Below are positions 1 through 12,062 of a stretch of DNA of 64,000 nucleotides, piece by piece. The notes under the pieces are model-generated. The model was not told the DNA's origin, did not search any database, and saw nothing but the letters and a program-made list of their open reading frames with translations. The position numbers and the translations under genes are program-made. The stretch spans positions 65,889,745-65,953,744 of the forward strand of contig NC_083599.1 in the NCBI RefSeq assembly GCF_020882245.1, written 5' to 3'. The stretch is from Rhopalosiphum padi (Eukaryota; Arthropoda; Insecta; Hemiptera; Aphididae). Each line of letters starts with the position of its first letter. Position 1 is the stretch's first letter.

Positions 1-1421
1 CCACACGGAAACCGAATATCTCATTTACATATTACCCATGTTCCAACGGCCAAGTCTCAATTAAAAGCACAGCGTGAAATGATATCGTATTCGTCCAACG
101 ATTCATACAAAAAATTTGTTTGTTCTGATGTTAATTTTTGTCTTGAAAAAGTTTTACACCCTAGGGACCAAAAACAAGTACAGAATACAAAACGTAACGA
201 ACTACAAAAAAGGTTGTTGTCCAAAGATGATATAATTGGGGTGTGTACGTTAGCGTCTGAAGTAGATGGGTTCATCGATGACATAAAGCTTTTTCCCGAT
301 TTTCATGTAATAATGTCTTCAAATAGGTGCATTGAACAATTTAAAGCCGCCATTGGTTATCTTGGATGTTATTTAACATATGATACTACTTTTGGCCAAG
401 GTGATTTTTATTTATCTGTTTTATCTTTCGTCGACCCAATTTTTGAAAATGTGAGTGGTGGAAATCCAGTGTTACCTATTATGTACATGATACACCATGA
501 AAAAAAAAAGAAGTACATTCTTCATTTTTTACTGTGGCCAAAAAAATATGTCCGGAAATTCAAAAAGTGCCTATTGTTACCGATAGAGAGAAGGCCATAA
601 TTTATGCTATTAAAACTGAACTGTTGACAAACAAATATTTCTTTTGCTGAAACCATATTTTGCGAGACATTGAGTTTTGGTTAAAAAAATATCATGTTAA
701 AAAGGGTAATATCGATATTTATAAGAGCCACGTTAAAGAATTGTTGGATGCCAGCAGTTAGGAGGATTTCATTGGTATTAAAAATCAAATTACACAGCAT
801 TAGAGCTCTGAATTTTTGTCTTATTTCAATAAGGATTTAAATGAATCGATCGAAGCTACTGTAAAATGGAAGTTACTAGAATCTGGAGTGTACAAAGAAG
901 GAACTGGAATCACAATTAATGCCACAGAAAGCTTAAATGCGGTACTGGGGCGAATCACACAGAATACCGAAATGCCAACTCAGACGTTTGTTATGTGCTT
1001 ATATCATTTAGATGTATTTTTCTCGGCAGAATTATTAAGAGGATATTGTGGGCTTGGAAATTATAAGCTGAAATATTTGAAATTAAAACGAGATCCGTGT
1101 AATGTTGATTTTTTAAGAGTAAATTTCACCCCGGAACACTTACCGTTCGCTTTACAAAACGCAGATATACCAAAAATGTCAGAAATAAAGCGAGATGAAA
1201 ACACCGAATTCACACATTTAGCTATTGCAAAAATTCTTATTGCTCAAAACAAAATTCAATTCGTTCCACAATTTGGAAATTTTGTGGTGGGGAGTATAGG
1301 TGACAATGACAACCATTTAGTAACTATGTATCCTAAAGAAACGTGTACGTGCAAATTACAAATAAACTGTCATCATATAACTGCGGTTCGTGTGTCATTG
1401 AAGAAAGAAGAAAGAAAATAA
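1..1421 (+). pseudogene. MULE-like transposase with SWIM zinc finger, broken, 5' end outside window
   Basis: The reading frame is open from base 1, so the start lies upstream of the window. Codons in the frame of position 79 give a MULE transposase core with the motif TYDTTFGQGDFYLSVLSF (about 380-440). The frame is lost in the A run near 500-510 and resumes in another frame, where VTDREKAI and C-stop-NHILRDIEFWL (family CWNH) are readable to about 770; two more stops follow. From 816 the frame is open again and ends in a SWIM finger, CTCK...INCHHI (about 1346-1380), the CxC...CxH pattern typical of MULE transposases. The stop at 1419-1421 is in frame with the Ulp1-like region that follows, so this was probably one long protein. 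Family assignment rests on motifs only. Confidence 0.75.
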
Positions 1422-1433
1422 AATGTCACAAAA

Positions 1434-2768
1434 TTGGTTAAAATTTTGAAAAGAAAAAAAGGACGTTCGGGTCGTAAAAATCCTACTCACATTACAAAAG
1501 TTCTTTCGTCAGAAGATTCATTGGCGTATCATAAAAACGAAGAATCTGAGTCCTACATAGTGCCAATGAAAAATCACGAGGGTCAAATTAAAAATATTTT
1601 CCACAGTGTTACATCTTACCAACAAAACAATAGTCGTATAATAAAAAATAACGAAAACTTAAAATTATTTGAAAATGAATCGTGTTATACATCGACACCC
1701 GTAAAAATCAAAAAAACGGATAATAAACTTGACATACATAATAATATAGACGTTTCTGACAATTTTTCACTAGAACTTAAAATTTTTGGTATACTCATCG
1801 ATAAGAAATCGCTTAGCTGTTTAGACTTGTCTTCACCCAAAGATGGTACTAAATCATGGCTGTCTGATTCAATTGTTGACGCGTATCTAAGAATTATGTG
1901 GTATGAATCTGAGTGTCAGGACACATCTGGTGTCATAGCCTTCACCGGTGAATGTTTCGTGTTAAGCGTTCCCGAATTGTATAAGACGAACTTCAATACT
2001 CAAGCGTTATACTTTGTGCTTCAAGATATCCCCAATAGAGATCTGGTACTTTTTCCGTGCTGTCTAGAATTTCATTTTACACTAATTATATGTATTCGAA
2101 AACTAAAGTATGTTTTGTACTTGGACAGCCAATTTCACGAGTATAAAACTAAAACAGTTCCTATTGCGATAAAAAACTTTTATTGTTTGCTATCTGCTTC
2201 TAGTAAAGTGATGGGACAACCATTTGATATAACAGAATGGAAAACATTTTTTCCGTCAGATTTGTCACAGCAAAATAATAATATAGATTGTGGCGTGTAT
2301 ATACTAAAATACACAAGTGCTATATTTAAACGCTTTACAGGCATTATTAATATGGATATAAAAACATCAAGGGAGCTCATCAAAACGAAATTAATGGAGT
2401 ATGACAGTAAAACGTTTAGTAGCGATGAACATTTGAATTCTTATGTGTCTTACTTAAACATTGATAAAAAATATGTTAAACAACAAATACTTAATTTACA
2501 AATGGATAATTTCGAATATTTACCTATTTCAACATTGATACCGCTGAAAAATAATATGACAACGGTACATTTCTTGACAGAAATAATATCGTTGATATTT
2601 CAGGACTCTTTAACGTTAGGGTCTGATATTTACGATACATTCGAGTACAATTGTAGGAGAGACGAAGAGTTTGTTGTTCATGGTGTACCGATTTCTTGGA
2701 ATAAAGTGATACAGTCAAAAGGTGATGGATTAGAAATTGATCCACAGAATTTTGTTTTATATCTATGA
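1434..2768 (+). pseudogene. Ulp1/C48-type cysteine protease region of the MULE gene
   Basis: This 444-codon frame is in phase with the upstream SWIM frame, separated by one TAA, so it reads as the C-terminal continuation of the transposase protein. Residues about 20-140 are basic and low-complexity. The second half looks like a SUMO-protease (C48) fold: WLSDSIVDAYLRIM, then FHFTLIIC (catalytic His), YVLYLDSQ (Asp), and SQQNNNIDCGVYILKY (Gln and catalytic Cys). All four catalytic positions are present. Ulp1-type proteases captured by MULEs are known from plants, and Ulp1 domains also occur in animal transposon proteins. Whether this one is active cannot be judged from sequence. Confidence 0.7.
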
Positions 2769-3291
2769 ATGTTACATTTCAATGAGCGCGAAACTAAAGA
2801 AATTTGAAATTGATGTATTCACTAGCGATCTCTTAGATGTAATTAATATAACGGTATTTAAGACACTAGTAGAATACTGTATAAGATGGAAGTTTACTGT
2901 AAGAGACATGATCATAGTTCCCTATGAATGCGACAATGTTTTTAGAATGATAATAGTTTTGCGAAATCATAAAACTATCATCGGTTTAAGCACAGATGGT
3001 GCAGTAGGATATGAAATCAATAAAGATTGCGTTATTAAATTTCTTAAAGCTTATTCTACAGCCTGTTTTATGGATGGGATTCCTTTCAATGCAAAATAAT
3101 GGACATTTTATATTCCGACAGACGTATATAGTGCATTTGACTGGGACAATTCATTAATATGCACTTTGATGAACGCAAAAATCATATTCAAGCAAGACCA
3201 TACAATTATTGAAAATTATTTAAAAAAATTACCATTCATCAAACACAAGTTAAGAGAAGAGATAATAGATCATATGCGAAAATATAACAAA
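2737..3291 (+). pseudogene. Unrecognised ORF downstream of the Ulp1 region
   Basis: A 120-codon frame begins at 2737 and overlaps the end of the protease frame. After a TAA at 3097-3099 the same frame stays open to about 3291, giving some 180 codons with one internal stop. The product is a small acidic/basic mixed protein with no motif I recognise. It lies between the protease and PHD parts of the same MULE unit and is probably a third segment of that protein. Confidence 0.4.
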
Positions 3292-3391
3292 TGACCTCTG
3301 CATAACCCGAAAAAAACAAATAACATAGTTATTAATGATTACGCTGAAAACAATCTAATGGAGACAATAACATTTACAGACATCGAAAACA

Positions 3392-3604
3392 TTGAGATTG
3401 TTAGCAGATACATTAAAAACCTATTGGAAAAATTTGGCTAATGGACAATGTGCGTATGAAAATAATTGCAATTCCGATTTTACGGAAAAATTAATTCATT
3501 GTGTGGACTGTTGGAAATGGTTTCACAAATCATGTGACAATGAAGATTTAAGTGCTGTAAAAATTAAAGGCCATTATATATGTAAAAATTGTAGCATAAA
3601 ATAA
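3392..3604 (+). pseudogene. PHD-finger C-terminal fragment of the MULE unit
   Basis: The 70-codon frame holds a compact C4HC3-like finger: CAYENNC, then CVDC, FHKSC, and CKNC close to the stop. The FHKSC and final CxxC spacing match PHD fingers. It terminates in TAA at 3602-3604 followed by AT-rich sequence, so it is plausibly the true C-terminus of the MULE protein. Linkage to the upstream frames is by position only. Confidence 0.55.
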
Positions 3605-4325
3605 TTAAAAATTTGATTTATTTTTGTTATGAATATTATACATTATACTATTAATTAATCGGTATGCTATTTATTACTTTAAATATCTATCTTTGTTTTT
3701 CATTTCATATTTTAAAATATTATATTTATTACAACAAACAAATGGTATTTGGTGTTACTTACTCGTAATACTAATTGTCTGCTATTAATTTTTATATGGA
3801 AATTAATTTATGTTTATTATATATGATTTATTGTATCTTGTTCGTGGACGTACTATATTATTATATAATACCTATTAATGATTTTATTGTTACATTTCAG
3901 ATTTTTTTTTTTTGTTATGAATAATTTATTTATTATTATTTATTATCTTAATTTTTATTTGAAATTTAAAAATCTCACATCTGTATTGATTATTATGATT
4001 TTATTACAATAAATTATGTTTATAATTATTTACCTAATGTAATGTTAGTATTACATAAGTATACTTTTGAAATGTTGGTATGTTAAGACTTCAAAACATA
4101 CTATAATAATTAATAAATTATTAGTTTTTTTTTTAATTTAATCATAAAAATTGACTATTATGTTTTTTATTACAATAATTTCCGTCGTTAATTCATTAGG
4201 TATCTAAACAATACATTGAAGTGCCTAGACTGTTGACGCCGAATAGTATCGGCAGATTTTATGTTGTATTATATATATGCGCGTTCCGGTTGCAATAGCC
4301 ACCGCCGGCCGACACACTCTCACAC
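3605..4325. other. AT-rich spacer, nothing recognised
   Basis: Strongly AT-rich sequence with homopolymer runs and no coding signal. The MULE 3' terminus should lie here but I could not identify a terminal inverted repeat. Confidence 0.5.
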
Positions 4326-4440
4326 TAGGGTTGCCAGACGTCCCGTATAATACGGGAATGTCCCTTTTTTTAACCAAGTGTCCCGTTGTCCCAACAACTC
4401 TTGTCGGGACACTGAAATGTCCCGTTTTGTAAAAATGTAC
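4326..4440 (+). repeat. Probable left end of hAT element with GTCCCG subterminal repeats
   Basis: GGGTTGCCAGACGTCCCG is followed by repeated GTCCCG/CGGGAC words in both orientations, including TGTCCCGTTG...CTTGTCGGGACAC. A related GTCCCGTCCCGGG block lies at about 6899-6912, after the transposase ORF. Such clusters suit transposase-binding sites near hAT ends. I could not fix the exact termini or a target duplication. Confidence 0.45.
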
Positions 4441-4857
4441 CCACAATATTAATTATATTGCGTAATAATTTCAGTTGATTGTATTACAATTTACAACTAT
4501 TACTTGTTATTCGTAATCACCACTTGTCAGCCGTCCTACCGATACCGGTTTAGTTTCTATTCATAGATTGTTATAATTTTATATGTTTACCAGTTTATAA
4601 ATATAGATTAATCAACAGAAAAAGATATTATTGTTATCTGGTCATTTATAATTTTTAGTCTATCGAGTATAGACCACGGTAATATACATTAGTCTATAAT
4701 CGTTTTTATAACATAATAGGTATCAGCTTGTTAAAATATTTTAAACATTCTAAATTACGATAATTGATTGTGTTGTATTGTTGTTTTGACTTTCGTATCA
4801 AATAACAATAATTTATTGAAATAAGTTTGTAACGTGTGACAACTTTTAATTTTTAAA

Positions 4858-6690
4858 ATGCCTAAAAGAAAGTGTACATTTAATGAAAAGTTACAAAGTG
4901 AGTACACGTTCTTAAAAAAATGTCAAAAACCGGGACAAGAATACAAAATTGAATGTACTGTATGTGGAGCAGCATTCAGCATTGAACATGGTGGTAAGTC
5001 GGATATTACACAACATTTAAAATCCGAACGTCATAATATAGCTGCTAGAGCGTCTAAATCTCAAAAAGTGTCAAATTTTTTTTCTCCAAAAACACAATTT
5101 GCAGATAAAGAACAAAAATCAGCTGCAGATGAAGGAATTTTTGCTTATCATACTTGTAAACACAATCAAAGTCTCAATTCTATGGAATGTACTTCTCAGT
5201 TAGTTCGTAAATTATATGATAAAAAATTCACTTGTGGTAGGACTAAAACAAAATGTATTATCACTAATGTATTTTTACCTTATGCTGTTAATATTTTGAA
5301 AAAAGATTTATTGAAGTGCAATTTTGTATCAATTATGACTGATGCATCTAACCATAATTCTCAAAAAATAATACCTATTCTTGTTCGCTATTTTCTACCT
5401 GACAAAGGAGTTAAAAATAATATTTTGGAATTCAATGAGCTTCCGGGAGAAACTGCATCACTACTAACACAATATATATCATCAATACTCCATAAATGGG
5501 GAATCGAAAGTAAAGTTATTGCTTTTTCTGCAGATAATACTAATTGTAACTTTGGTGGTGTAGCTCGAAATGGAAAAAATAACGTATTTTACAAACTAAA
5601 AGAGATTTTAAATAAAGATTTAATCGGAGTTGGCTGTGCTGCACATATACTTAACAATGCAGTGCAAACAGCCGCAGACACATTACCAATTGATGTACAG
5701 GTTATTATTGGAAAAATTTTTCAACATTTTTATATTTACACAGTTCGAGTCCATGCCCTTAAAGAATTTTGCGAATTTGTAAATATTGAATACAAAACCG
5801 TGTTAGGACATTCTAAAACTCGCTGGTTGTCTTTATTTCCTGCTCTAACTCGACTCATAGATATGTTTGATGGTTTAAAATCATATTTTCTTTCAATTGA
5901 CAAATGTCCAATTTTAATAAAAGATTTTTTTAATAATCCATTGTCATATTTAATTCTAATTTTTTTACAAATTCAATGTGAGTTATTTTTTACATGTATA
6001 AAAAGTGTAGAGGCCAAAGACATTTCAATAATTGAAGTTAAATATTATGTTGAGTCTATTACTAAAAAAATTGAATCTCGTAAAAATGAAAATTTTTTTA
6101 CATCTAAAGAACAAGAAGTATTAAATTCATTAAGAGATGAAGCAGTATTATCTGAAAACACATATATCAAATACCGTAATACATTTTATGACACCTGCTT
6201 AGAATATATAAAAGAATGGTCGAATCCCACTCTAAGTAAATTTGATGGTATAACGTGGATTACGCTTAAAAACATTGATGATGATTTTAACTGGGTTAAT
6301 ATTCAAGCTACTATTGAATTAATAAAAAATATAATTCCAAATAAAAATTTAATTAATGAGGCTCACTTATTTGATGAATTTACTATGATTAAAGAATCTG
6401 TAAAACACAATGAACATATTCAATCTTTAAAAACCTTATCAGAAAAGTGGACATATATTTTTAAATCAATGAATAATAATAGTATAGATGGTTTTTTTCC
6501 AAATTTTAAAATAATAGTCGAGTTTATAATATGCATACCAGGTTCAAATGCAAATGTTGAACGAATTTTCTCAAATATGAATAACTTATGGACGGATGAA
6601 AAAAATAGAATGGAAATAAAAACAGTAAAAGCAATGTTGATAGTGAAGACATTTTTAAGGAAACCTGTACAGAGTTCCATGACTTTTTAA
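4858..6690 (+). CDS. hAT-superfamily transposase with BED-like zinc finger
   Basis: A 610-codon, intronless frame. Residues about 37-60 form a BED-like finger (CTVCG...HLKSERH). The core carries likely hAT acidic residues in IMTDASNH (about 160) and FSADNTNCNFGG (about 223), a CAAHILNNA motif and TRWLSLF. The C-terminus has the hAT dimerisation signature PGSNANVERIFS...LWTDEKNRM (about 562-590). The last residues are off-frame: one base shift near 6655 would extend the protein to about 6752 in a segment resembling the end of the related copy at 8206-8523. The element is probably recent but the C-terminal shift may disable it. Confidence 0.8.
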   Translation: MPKRKCTFNEKLQSEYTFLKKCQKPGQEYKIECTVCGAAFSIEHGGKSDITQHLKSERHNIAARASKSQKVSNFFSPKTQFADKEQKSAADEGIFAYHTCKHNQSLNSMECTSQLVRKLYDKKFTCGRTKTKCIITNVFLPYAVNILKKDLLKCNFVSIMTDASNHNSQKIIPILVRYFLPDKGVKNNILEFNELPGETASLLTQYISSILHKWGIESKVIAFSADNTNCNFGGVARNGKNNVFYKLKEILNKDLIGVGCAAHILNNAVQTAADTLPIDVQVIIGKIFQHFYIYTVRVHALKEFCEFVNIEYKTVLGHSKTRWLSLFPALTRLIDMFDGLKSYFLSIDKCPILIKDFFNNPLSYLILIFLQIQCELFFTCIKSVEAKDISIIEVKYYVESITKKIESRKNENFFTSKEQEVLNSLRDEAVLSENTYIKYRNTFYDTCLEYIKEWSNPTLSKFDGITWITLKNIDDDFNWVNIQATIELIKNIIPNKNLINEAHLFDEFTMIKESVKHNEHIQSLKTLSEKWTYIFKSMNNNSIDGFFPNFKIIVEFIICIPGSNANVERIFSNMNNLWTDEKNRMEIKTVKAMLIVKTFLRKPVQSSMTF

Positions 6691-6890
6691 TTGGAAATCA
6701 ATCGTTATTAAAAGAAATTCATTCTTCAAATAAATATAATAATATATTATGATTATTAACAACCAGTTAGTTTTTTTTTAAGTTTAAATTAGGTAGTTTA
6801 AGTATAGTGTATTCATATTTTATAAAGTTGAATGTGATAATTTTTAAGATTTTGTTCCTATTGGCTAGGTAATGCCAAAAAAAAAAAAAA

Positions 6891-6925
6891 TCTAAAACTG
6901 TCCCGTCCCGGGTTTTAGTAATACC
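6891..6925. repeat. Possible right end of the hAT element
   Basis: CTGTCCCGTCCCGGG follows a poly-A-rich tract and echoes the GTCCCG words at 4342-4430. The outermost inverted repeat is not clear, so the boundary is approximate. Confidence 0.3.
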
Positions 6926-7129
6926 TCCGAACAGGTACTAAACGATAAATACTGAAATACCTACTAATAACTTAATCTGGTCTTTATCGTGACTGATATA
7001 CGATATACCACAATAACTTATCTAGTTGTCTAGCAATTGCCTTATTTTATCGAATCGTTATCTTTACCCTTAGTTAGCTTGTGACTTGTGTAAAATATTA
7101 TTTAATAAAATATAAATTTGACATAATAT

Positions 7130-7374
7130 ACAGCCTGTGTAAAATAAAAAAAAATGTTTTCAAACAAGTCAATTCATGGCATTTGATTAAAAATACTAGA
7201 AAATGAAAAAGCAAAATATGACCTTAAAAATTAAAAACGTCAAAAAATGCAAAAATATGCAAAATAAAAGTTTCATAGATGGATTCGTAGTTACATAATT
7301 CAAATTATGTACCTTCAAAGCTATGTCTTACAATCACCAAAAAAAATGCACTTTCCTATAAATTCACAGCCCTA
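7130..7374. mobile_element. hAT-type terminal fragment with TGCAAAA words
   Basis: The segment ends in TATAAATTCACAGCCCTA. Read in reverse complement that is TAGGGCTGTGAATTTATA, a plausible hAT terminus, followed inward by repeated GCATTTT/TGCAAAA words like those in the small hAT at 18371-19355. No opposite end is seen. Confidence 0.35.
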
Positions 7375-7384
7375 CTGATGAATA

Positions 7385-7658
7385 TAACCTTCCAAAAATT
7401 AATAATTCAGTAAAAGGATGGCATAATGGCTTTTCGTCCATATTAAATGCTATTCACCCTAACATTTCGAAATTTATAGCCCTACAAAAAGAAGAAAAAC
7501 TGAACCGTCTGAAAATGGTCCAATTTTGCACTGGAGCAGAAACCCCTAGAAAACGAAAGAAATATAATGACACCAATGAGAGAATAAATACAATATGTAA
7601 AACATTTAATAATAGAACATTTGATGATTATGTATCTGGGATAGCTCATAACTTATAA
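7385..7658 (+). pseudogene. C-terminal fragment of a FLYWCH/MULE-type transposase
   Basis: In one frame this reads VKGWHNGFSSILNAIHPNIS, then a KRKKYNDTNERI segment, and ends with the IAHNL-stop motif at about 7656. This WHN...HP...RGIAHN arrangement is the C-terminus of a MULE transposase class common in insects. A second related C-terminus occurs at 26765-26957. The N-terminal parts are absent. Confidence 0.6.
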
Positions 7659-7819
7659 TTATTTTCACATATTATTTTTTAAAACTTATAATTGTTGTCA
7701 TTTATATTATTTTTACACTTATTATTTTTTTTTTTTTATAATTATTGTCACATATATTAAATTCAAAATTATGACCAAATATTTTTTTTACATAAAATAC
7801 ATATTATTTTGAAAATGAC

Positions 7820-7882
7820 TAATTTACCAAACGACCGATTTTAAACGACCAATTTCATACGACCAATTGACTGTAACCCTGT
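7820..7882. repeat. CGACCAATT-type short repeats, possible MULE terminus
   Basis: AACGACCGATTTTAAACGACCAATTTCATACGACCAATT contains three spaced CGACC words, resembling the repeated terminal structure of the MULE at 26296. It closely follows a MULE C-terminus. No partner end was found. Confidence 0.3.
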
Positions 7883-7884
7883 TT

Positions 7885-8523
7885 TCTTATCTTACGTAAA
7901 AAAATGGAGTTGTCATTTTGAACCATTCAAAATTTTTCGATGGACTCAACTATTAGATATTCCTTCTTGGGTAGACGTTCAAGAAAGTATTCAATATTTA
8001 TTTAAAAATAAAAAACTCAACCTGGATTCGAACATAGATGAGGATAAATTATTTGATGAATATTATCATGTAGCTCATGTGATACAAGTTAAAATTATAG
8101 AATGGAAACATTGTTCAAAAAGTCACAGAAAAATGGTGTGATGTATTTAAAATACTAGAAAAAAATCAAATTTCTTTCAACAACTTCTCAGTAATTATTG
8201 AATACTTGTTGGCTATTCCTGGAAAAAATGCATCTGTAGAAAGAATATTTTCATTAACAAATGTATTGTGGACAGATGAAAAAAATCGTTTTAATGTCGA
8301 AACTATTAGATCAATAATTATTGCAAAACAGCACTTTAAAAACATAACTTGTTCACAATTTTATGAATTTCTTTTGAAGCACCCAAAATTGTTAAATTCA
8401 ATAAGTTCTTCAGAAAAAATACGAAAAAATAGTAGAAAGTGTGGAAGAAGGAATACTTTAATTTTAATATTTAAAAGTACATTTTTTAATTGTTTAAAGA
8501 ATTATAATAGTTATGAAATTTAA
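7885..8523 (+). pseudogene. hAT transposase C-terminal remnant
   Basis: Fragments of a hAT transposase related to the 4858-6690 protein are readable with frameshifts: FRWTQLLDIPSWVDVQESI near 7940, and from 8206 an open frame with PGKNASVERIFS...LWTDEKNRF, the dimerisation motif. The last ~50 residues extend beyond the equivalent in the first copy. The N-terminal half is missing or replaced by the MULE fragment. Confidence 0.65.
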
Positions 8524-8751
8524 CATTATGTTGTTTAATAAAAAATAAAAATAAAATATTCCTAAATATTTAAACTCTTATAGCTATATTCATAGATCAC
8601 ACTAAGTGGAAATTTAGTGTGAACTTAGTTAAAACCATAATTTTGATATTCATTAACATACCTAAGTAAATCTTAAGTAAATTGTTAGTAAAATCCTAAA
8701 GTTAGTAAATAAATAGTAAATTAGTATTCATAAATAGGAATTAACTGTTAA

Positions 8752-11019
8752 CCCTACGTTAGGCGCGTCGACATTTGTTATGTGGTTGGGCGCGTGGGGG
8801 ACAGTTGTCAACCATAAATAAATTATTGATTAAAATTAGAAATATTAATAATTTATTACTTTTTTTATTATTAAACGTCAAAATTTACATTATTTATTTA
8901 TAATTATTTTGTTACTTATGATTAGAAAGATATAAATAGCTTATACATTTTTTTTTTATAGTACACAATTTTTACATATGTCTTTTAAATGGTCACCGCA
9001 CATCCACTTCTTACACTTACAACACCACCTTCTGGTAGTTTTATCACGTGCTCGTCCACAATCATAACATCGACCTCTGGATCCATCTGGTCTTTCTGTC
9101 TCTATAGCTACCGTATTCTTTTCTCCTAACAGAATTTTTGCACGTCTTCGAAGTTCAATTGGAAGTGTTTCTATTGTAGATCTAGATTGAATTTGTGGTT
9201 TTATTAGTTCCCACGACAAGTCTTGTAAAAAGTCGATCCTTTTTATTTTTATATTTTCCGTGTGATTAGCTTTATAAATACATAGTGCATTTATTGCAGC
9301 CACGTTCAAAAGATTATAAAATATAACCATTGGCCAGCGTTTTGTGTTACGTGCTACATTATAATTTTGACAATATTGATCAACAAAATCAACACCAGTT
9401 TTAGTCCTATTATAGAATGTAATTATATCTGGTTTTTTTTGTCACCTGTTTCTTCGTCTATTGCATCATCATGATGCATAGACGAGATTGCTAAAACCGT
9501 TTTATTTTTTTTTTGGACAATATGAAACCAATGTACATTCTTTTTGGAATCCAAATACTGAAGACGTTTCAACTCGTTGTTTGTTTGGTAAAAATTCTTT
9601 TGGAATTTCTCGTTTATTTTTACGAACTGTGCCTACATATGTAAGTTTTTTTTCTTTCAAACTGATAATCAAAGGCATACTGGTAAACCAGTTGTCACCC
9701 GTAATATTTCTATTTGTTCCAAAAATAGGTTCAACTAATCGCAAAACTACATCTTGAGAAGCATTACTAATTTTGTATGGTCCGTCGAGTTGTACACCAA
9801 GATAGGTCTCTAAATTTAAAGTATAGACAGTTCTAGGATCAACTAGAGCAAATGTTTTTATGCCATATTTGGCTGGTTTACTCGGAATATATTGCCTAAA
9901 TGGACATTTTCCTCGAAAAGCTAATAGCTGCTCATCTATGGTCACATATTCACTGGGGCAGTAATATTTTTGAAAATTATCAACCATCAATGTAAAAATA
10001 TCTCTAATAGGAGCTAATTTGTCAAACTGTTTACGAACCGCTCGATCATGAATATCATCAAACCGTAAACATCTTACAAGAAAACGAAATCTTTTTTCAC
10101 TCATAGTCAAATAACATGACTCCATTCCATTTCCTTTTGAATTGTCCCAAAGTTGATGTATATTTTTACGGGAGCACCTAAAGGATCCTATTTGGTATAA
10201 TAGTCCAATAAAGGCTCTAATTTCTGTTACGCATGTAAGCCTCGCGTCTCTACTTCGCTGAAATTTGTCGCGGATTGATTCAATATAAATATTTGTACAA
10301 TGTGTTATAATTCTAGTAATATTATCGTCAATAAATAAATTTAAAATTTCAATTTGAGACTTTTTTCCACGTGCTTCTCTTCTAGGGCCAGGAAGATGGG
10401 TTATTATATTATGTGCACGTGTACGAACATTTATAGGAGGTTTTATTTTACACCACTTTGTTTTACCATCTTTTCCTATGTAAAAATTATCGGCATTTTC
10501 ACGGACCTCGCCTATCTCGGAATCAGTTGCCTCTTCTTCAGAATTGGTATCGTGATCACTTCTAAGTACAATATCCTCATCTGAATCACTATCCTCTCCA
10601 AAAGATTCTTCGTCACTACTAAAATCATCGAACCAATTTTGAATTATATTTTCGTCTAACGTCCTCTCAAGTCTCAGTCTTTTATTATTTGACATATTAA
10701 ACTAAATAAATAAAAATGTGAACAAAATATTACCCAACTATTGATTTTATATTGTTATTTATTATATATTTTTACCTGAGAGATTCCGAATATTTTATAG
10801 CAAAGAAAGTCGCGTGGTGGACACTGTCACCCAATACGATAAATAAATTTATATAACAGTTCCGAATAACAGCACTTCGGTAAATAAGTCAAAATACGTT
10901 TCACGTATGTCTAAATGAGAGGTACTAAAGATAACAAAGTCGTAAATTAAATTCGATAAGAATAATCTAATTTTAAAATATACTGGGTGACATTTGTCAA
11001 CCGCGCGCCTAACGTAGGG
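8752..11019 (-). mobile_element. piggyBac element with TTAA duplication
   Basis: CCCTACGTTAGGCGCG (8752-8767) and its perfect reverse complement (11004-11019) are 16-bp terminal inverted repeats, each flanked by TTAA (8748-8751, 11020-11023). The 2.27-kb element holds one transposase gene on the minus strand. It sits in the 5' non-coding part of the Harbinger element, upstream of the HARBI1-like exon 1. Perfect ends suggest a recent insertion. Confidence 0.95.
8956..10695 (-). pseudogene. piggyBac transposase, two homopolymer frameshifts
   Basis: The frame starts at 10695 with an acidic N-terminus rich in Asp, Glu and Ser, typical of the family. The catalytic DDD residues are visible: TIDEQLLAFRGKCPFRQYIP (first Asp), TGDNWFTSMPL (second) and, after two frame changes, KTGVDFVDQYCQNY (third). 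The C-terminus (9100-8956) is a cysteine-rich domain, CYDCGRARD...CCKCKKWMC...CKNC. The breaks fall in an A run at about 9505-9515 and another at about 9431-9439 (plus-strand T runs). Length and domain order match a complete transposase of about 580 residues, so the gene could be intact if these runs are miscounted. Confidence 0.9.
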
Positions 11020-12062
11020 TTAAGTTAGAAAATTCTTAGGGAATAATTAGTAAAAGGTTAGCAAGCTCTGGTGTTCACTTAAGCCACCTTATCTTTTGAA
11101 TTTTGCATTAATTTAGCAAAAATTTGATTGATACCTCTAAGAAAAGTATTATATTTTTATGTTGAATTATATTAATTACATTTATTTAAATTAACTTTGA
11201 AAGTAAAATGGATGATTTTGTGGATTTTGATGACAATTATGGGTTTATAAACGAACCAGTTCAAATTAGAGCTAGGAAAGTATATAAAAGAAATAAGTCA
11301 GACCCTTTGGACGTTTATTCGAATTATGAGTTTTTTAGAAGATTTCGGTTCACTAAAGAAATTTTTTCAAATATTTTAATGCCTATGATATTTCCTGAAG
11401 ATGATCAAAATGTTAACTTAGATATGAGAGGATTACCCATAACTAATTCATGGAAACTTCTTACGGCATTAAGATTTTATGGAACAGGATGCTACCAAGT
11501 AATTTTATTAAATACAATTTAAACATTTATATTGAAGTAATGCAATCGCATTATTATTTAACTTAGTTGGTCAGTAGTGATATGTTTGAATTAAGCCAAC
11601 CGACAGTCAGTCGTATAGTTAAAGATATTTCCTTGAGAATAGCTAAGAATCTAAGAACATGGGTTAAATTTCCTCAAGCCGACCAAATAGAAATAATTAA
11701 AAGGAAATTTTATGAAGTTGCTCGATTTCCCGGTGTTACCATGGCTATGCACCATGGCCGGTGTACCCATATACCAATTAGTAGTCCAGGTGGTGAAAAT
11801 TCTGAAGTATTCCGTAACAGAAAAGGATGGATGTCCTTTAATGTTCAGTTAATAGTGGGGCCTGATATGGAAATTTATGATGTAGTTGCCAGATGGCCCG
11901 GGTCTGTGCACGATTCAAGAATTTTTCAGAATTGTAGAGCTCTAGAGTTGATAGAAAACAGGTAAATTTATATGATAAATTGTAAATTATTTTATTAAAT
12001 TTGGAAGTTTTTATAATCAAATATTTTATACTTAAAAATAACAATTTTAGAACTGTCCAAGG

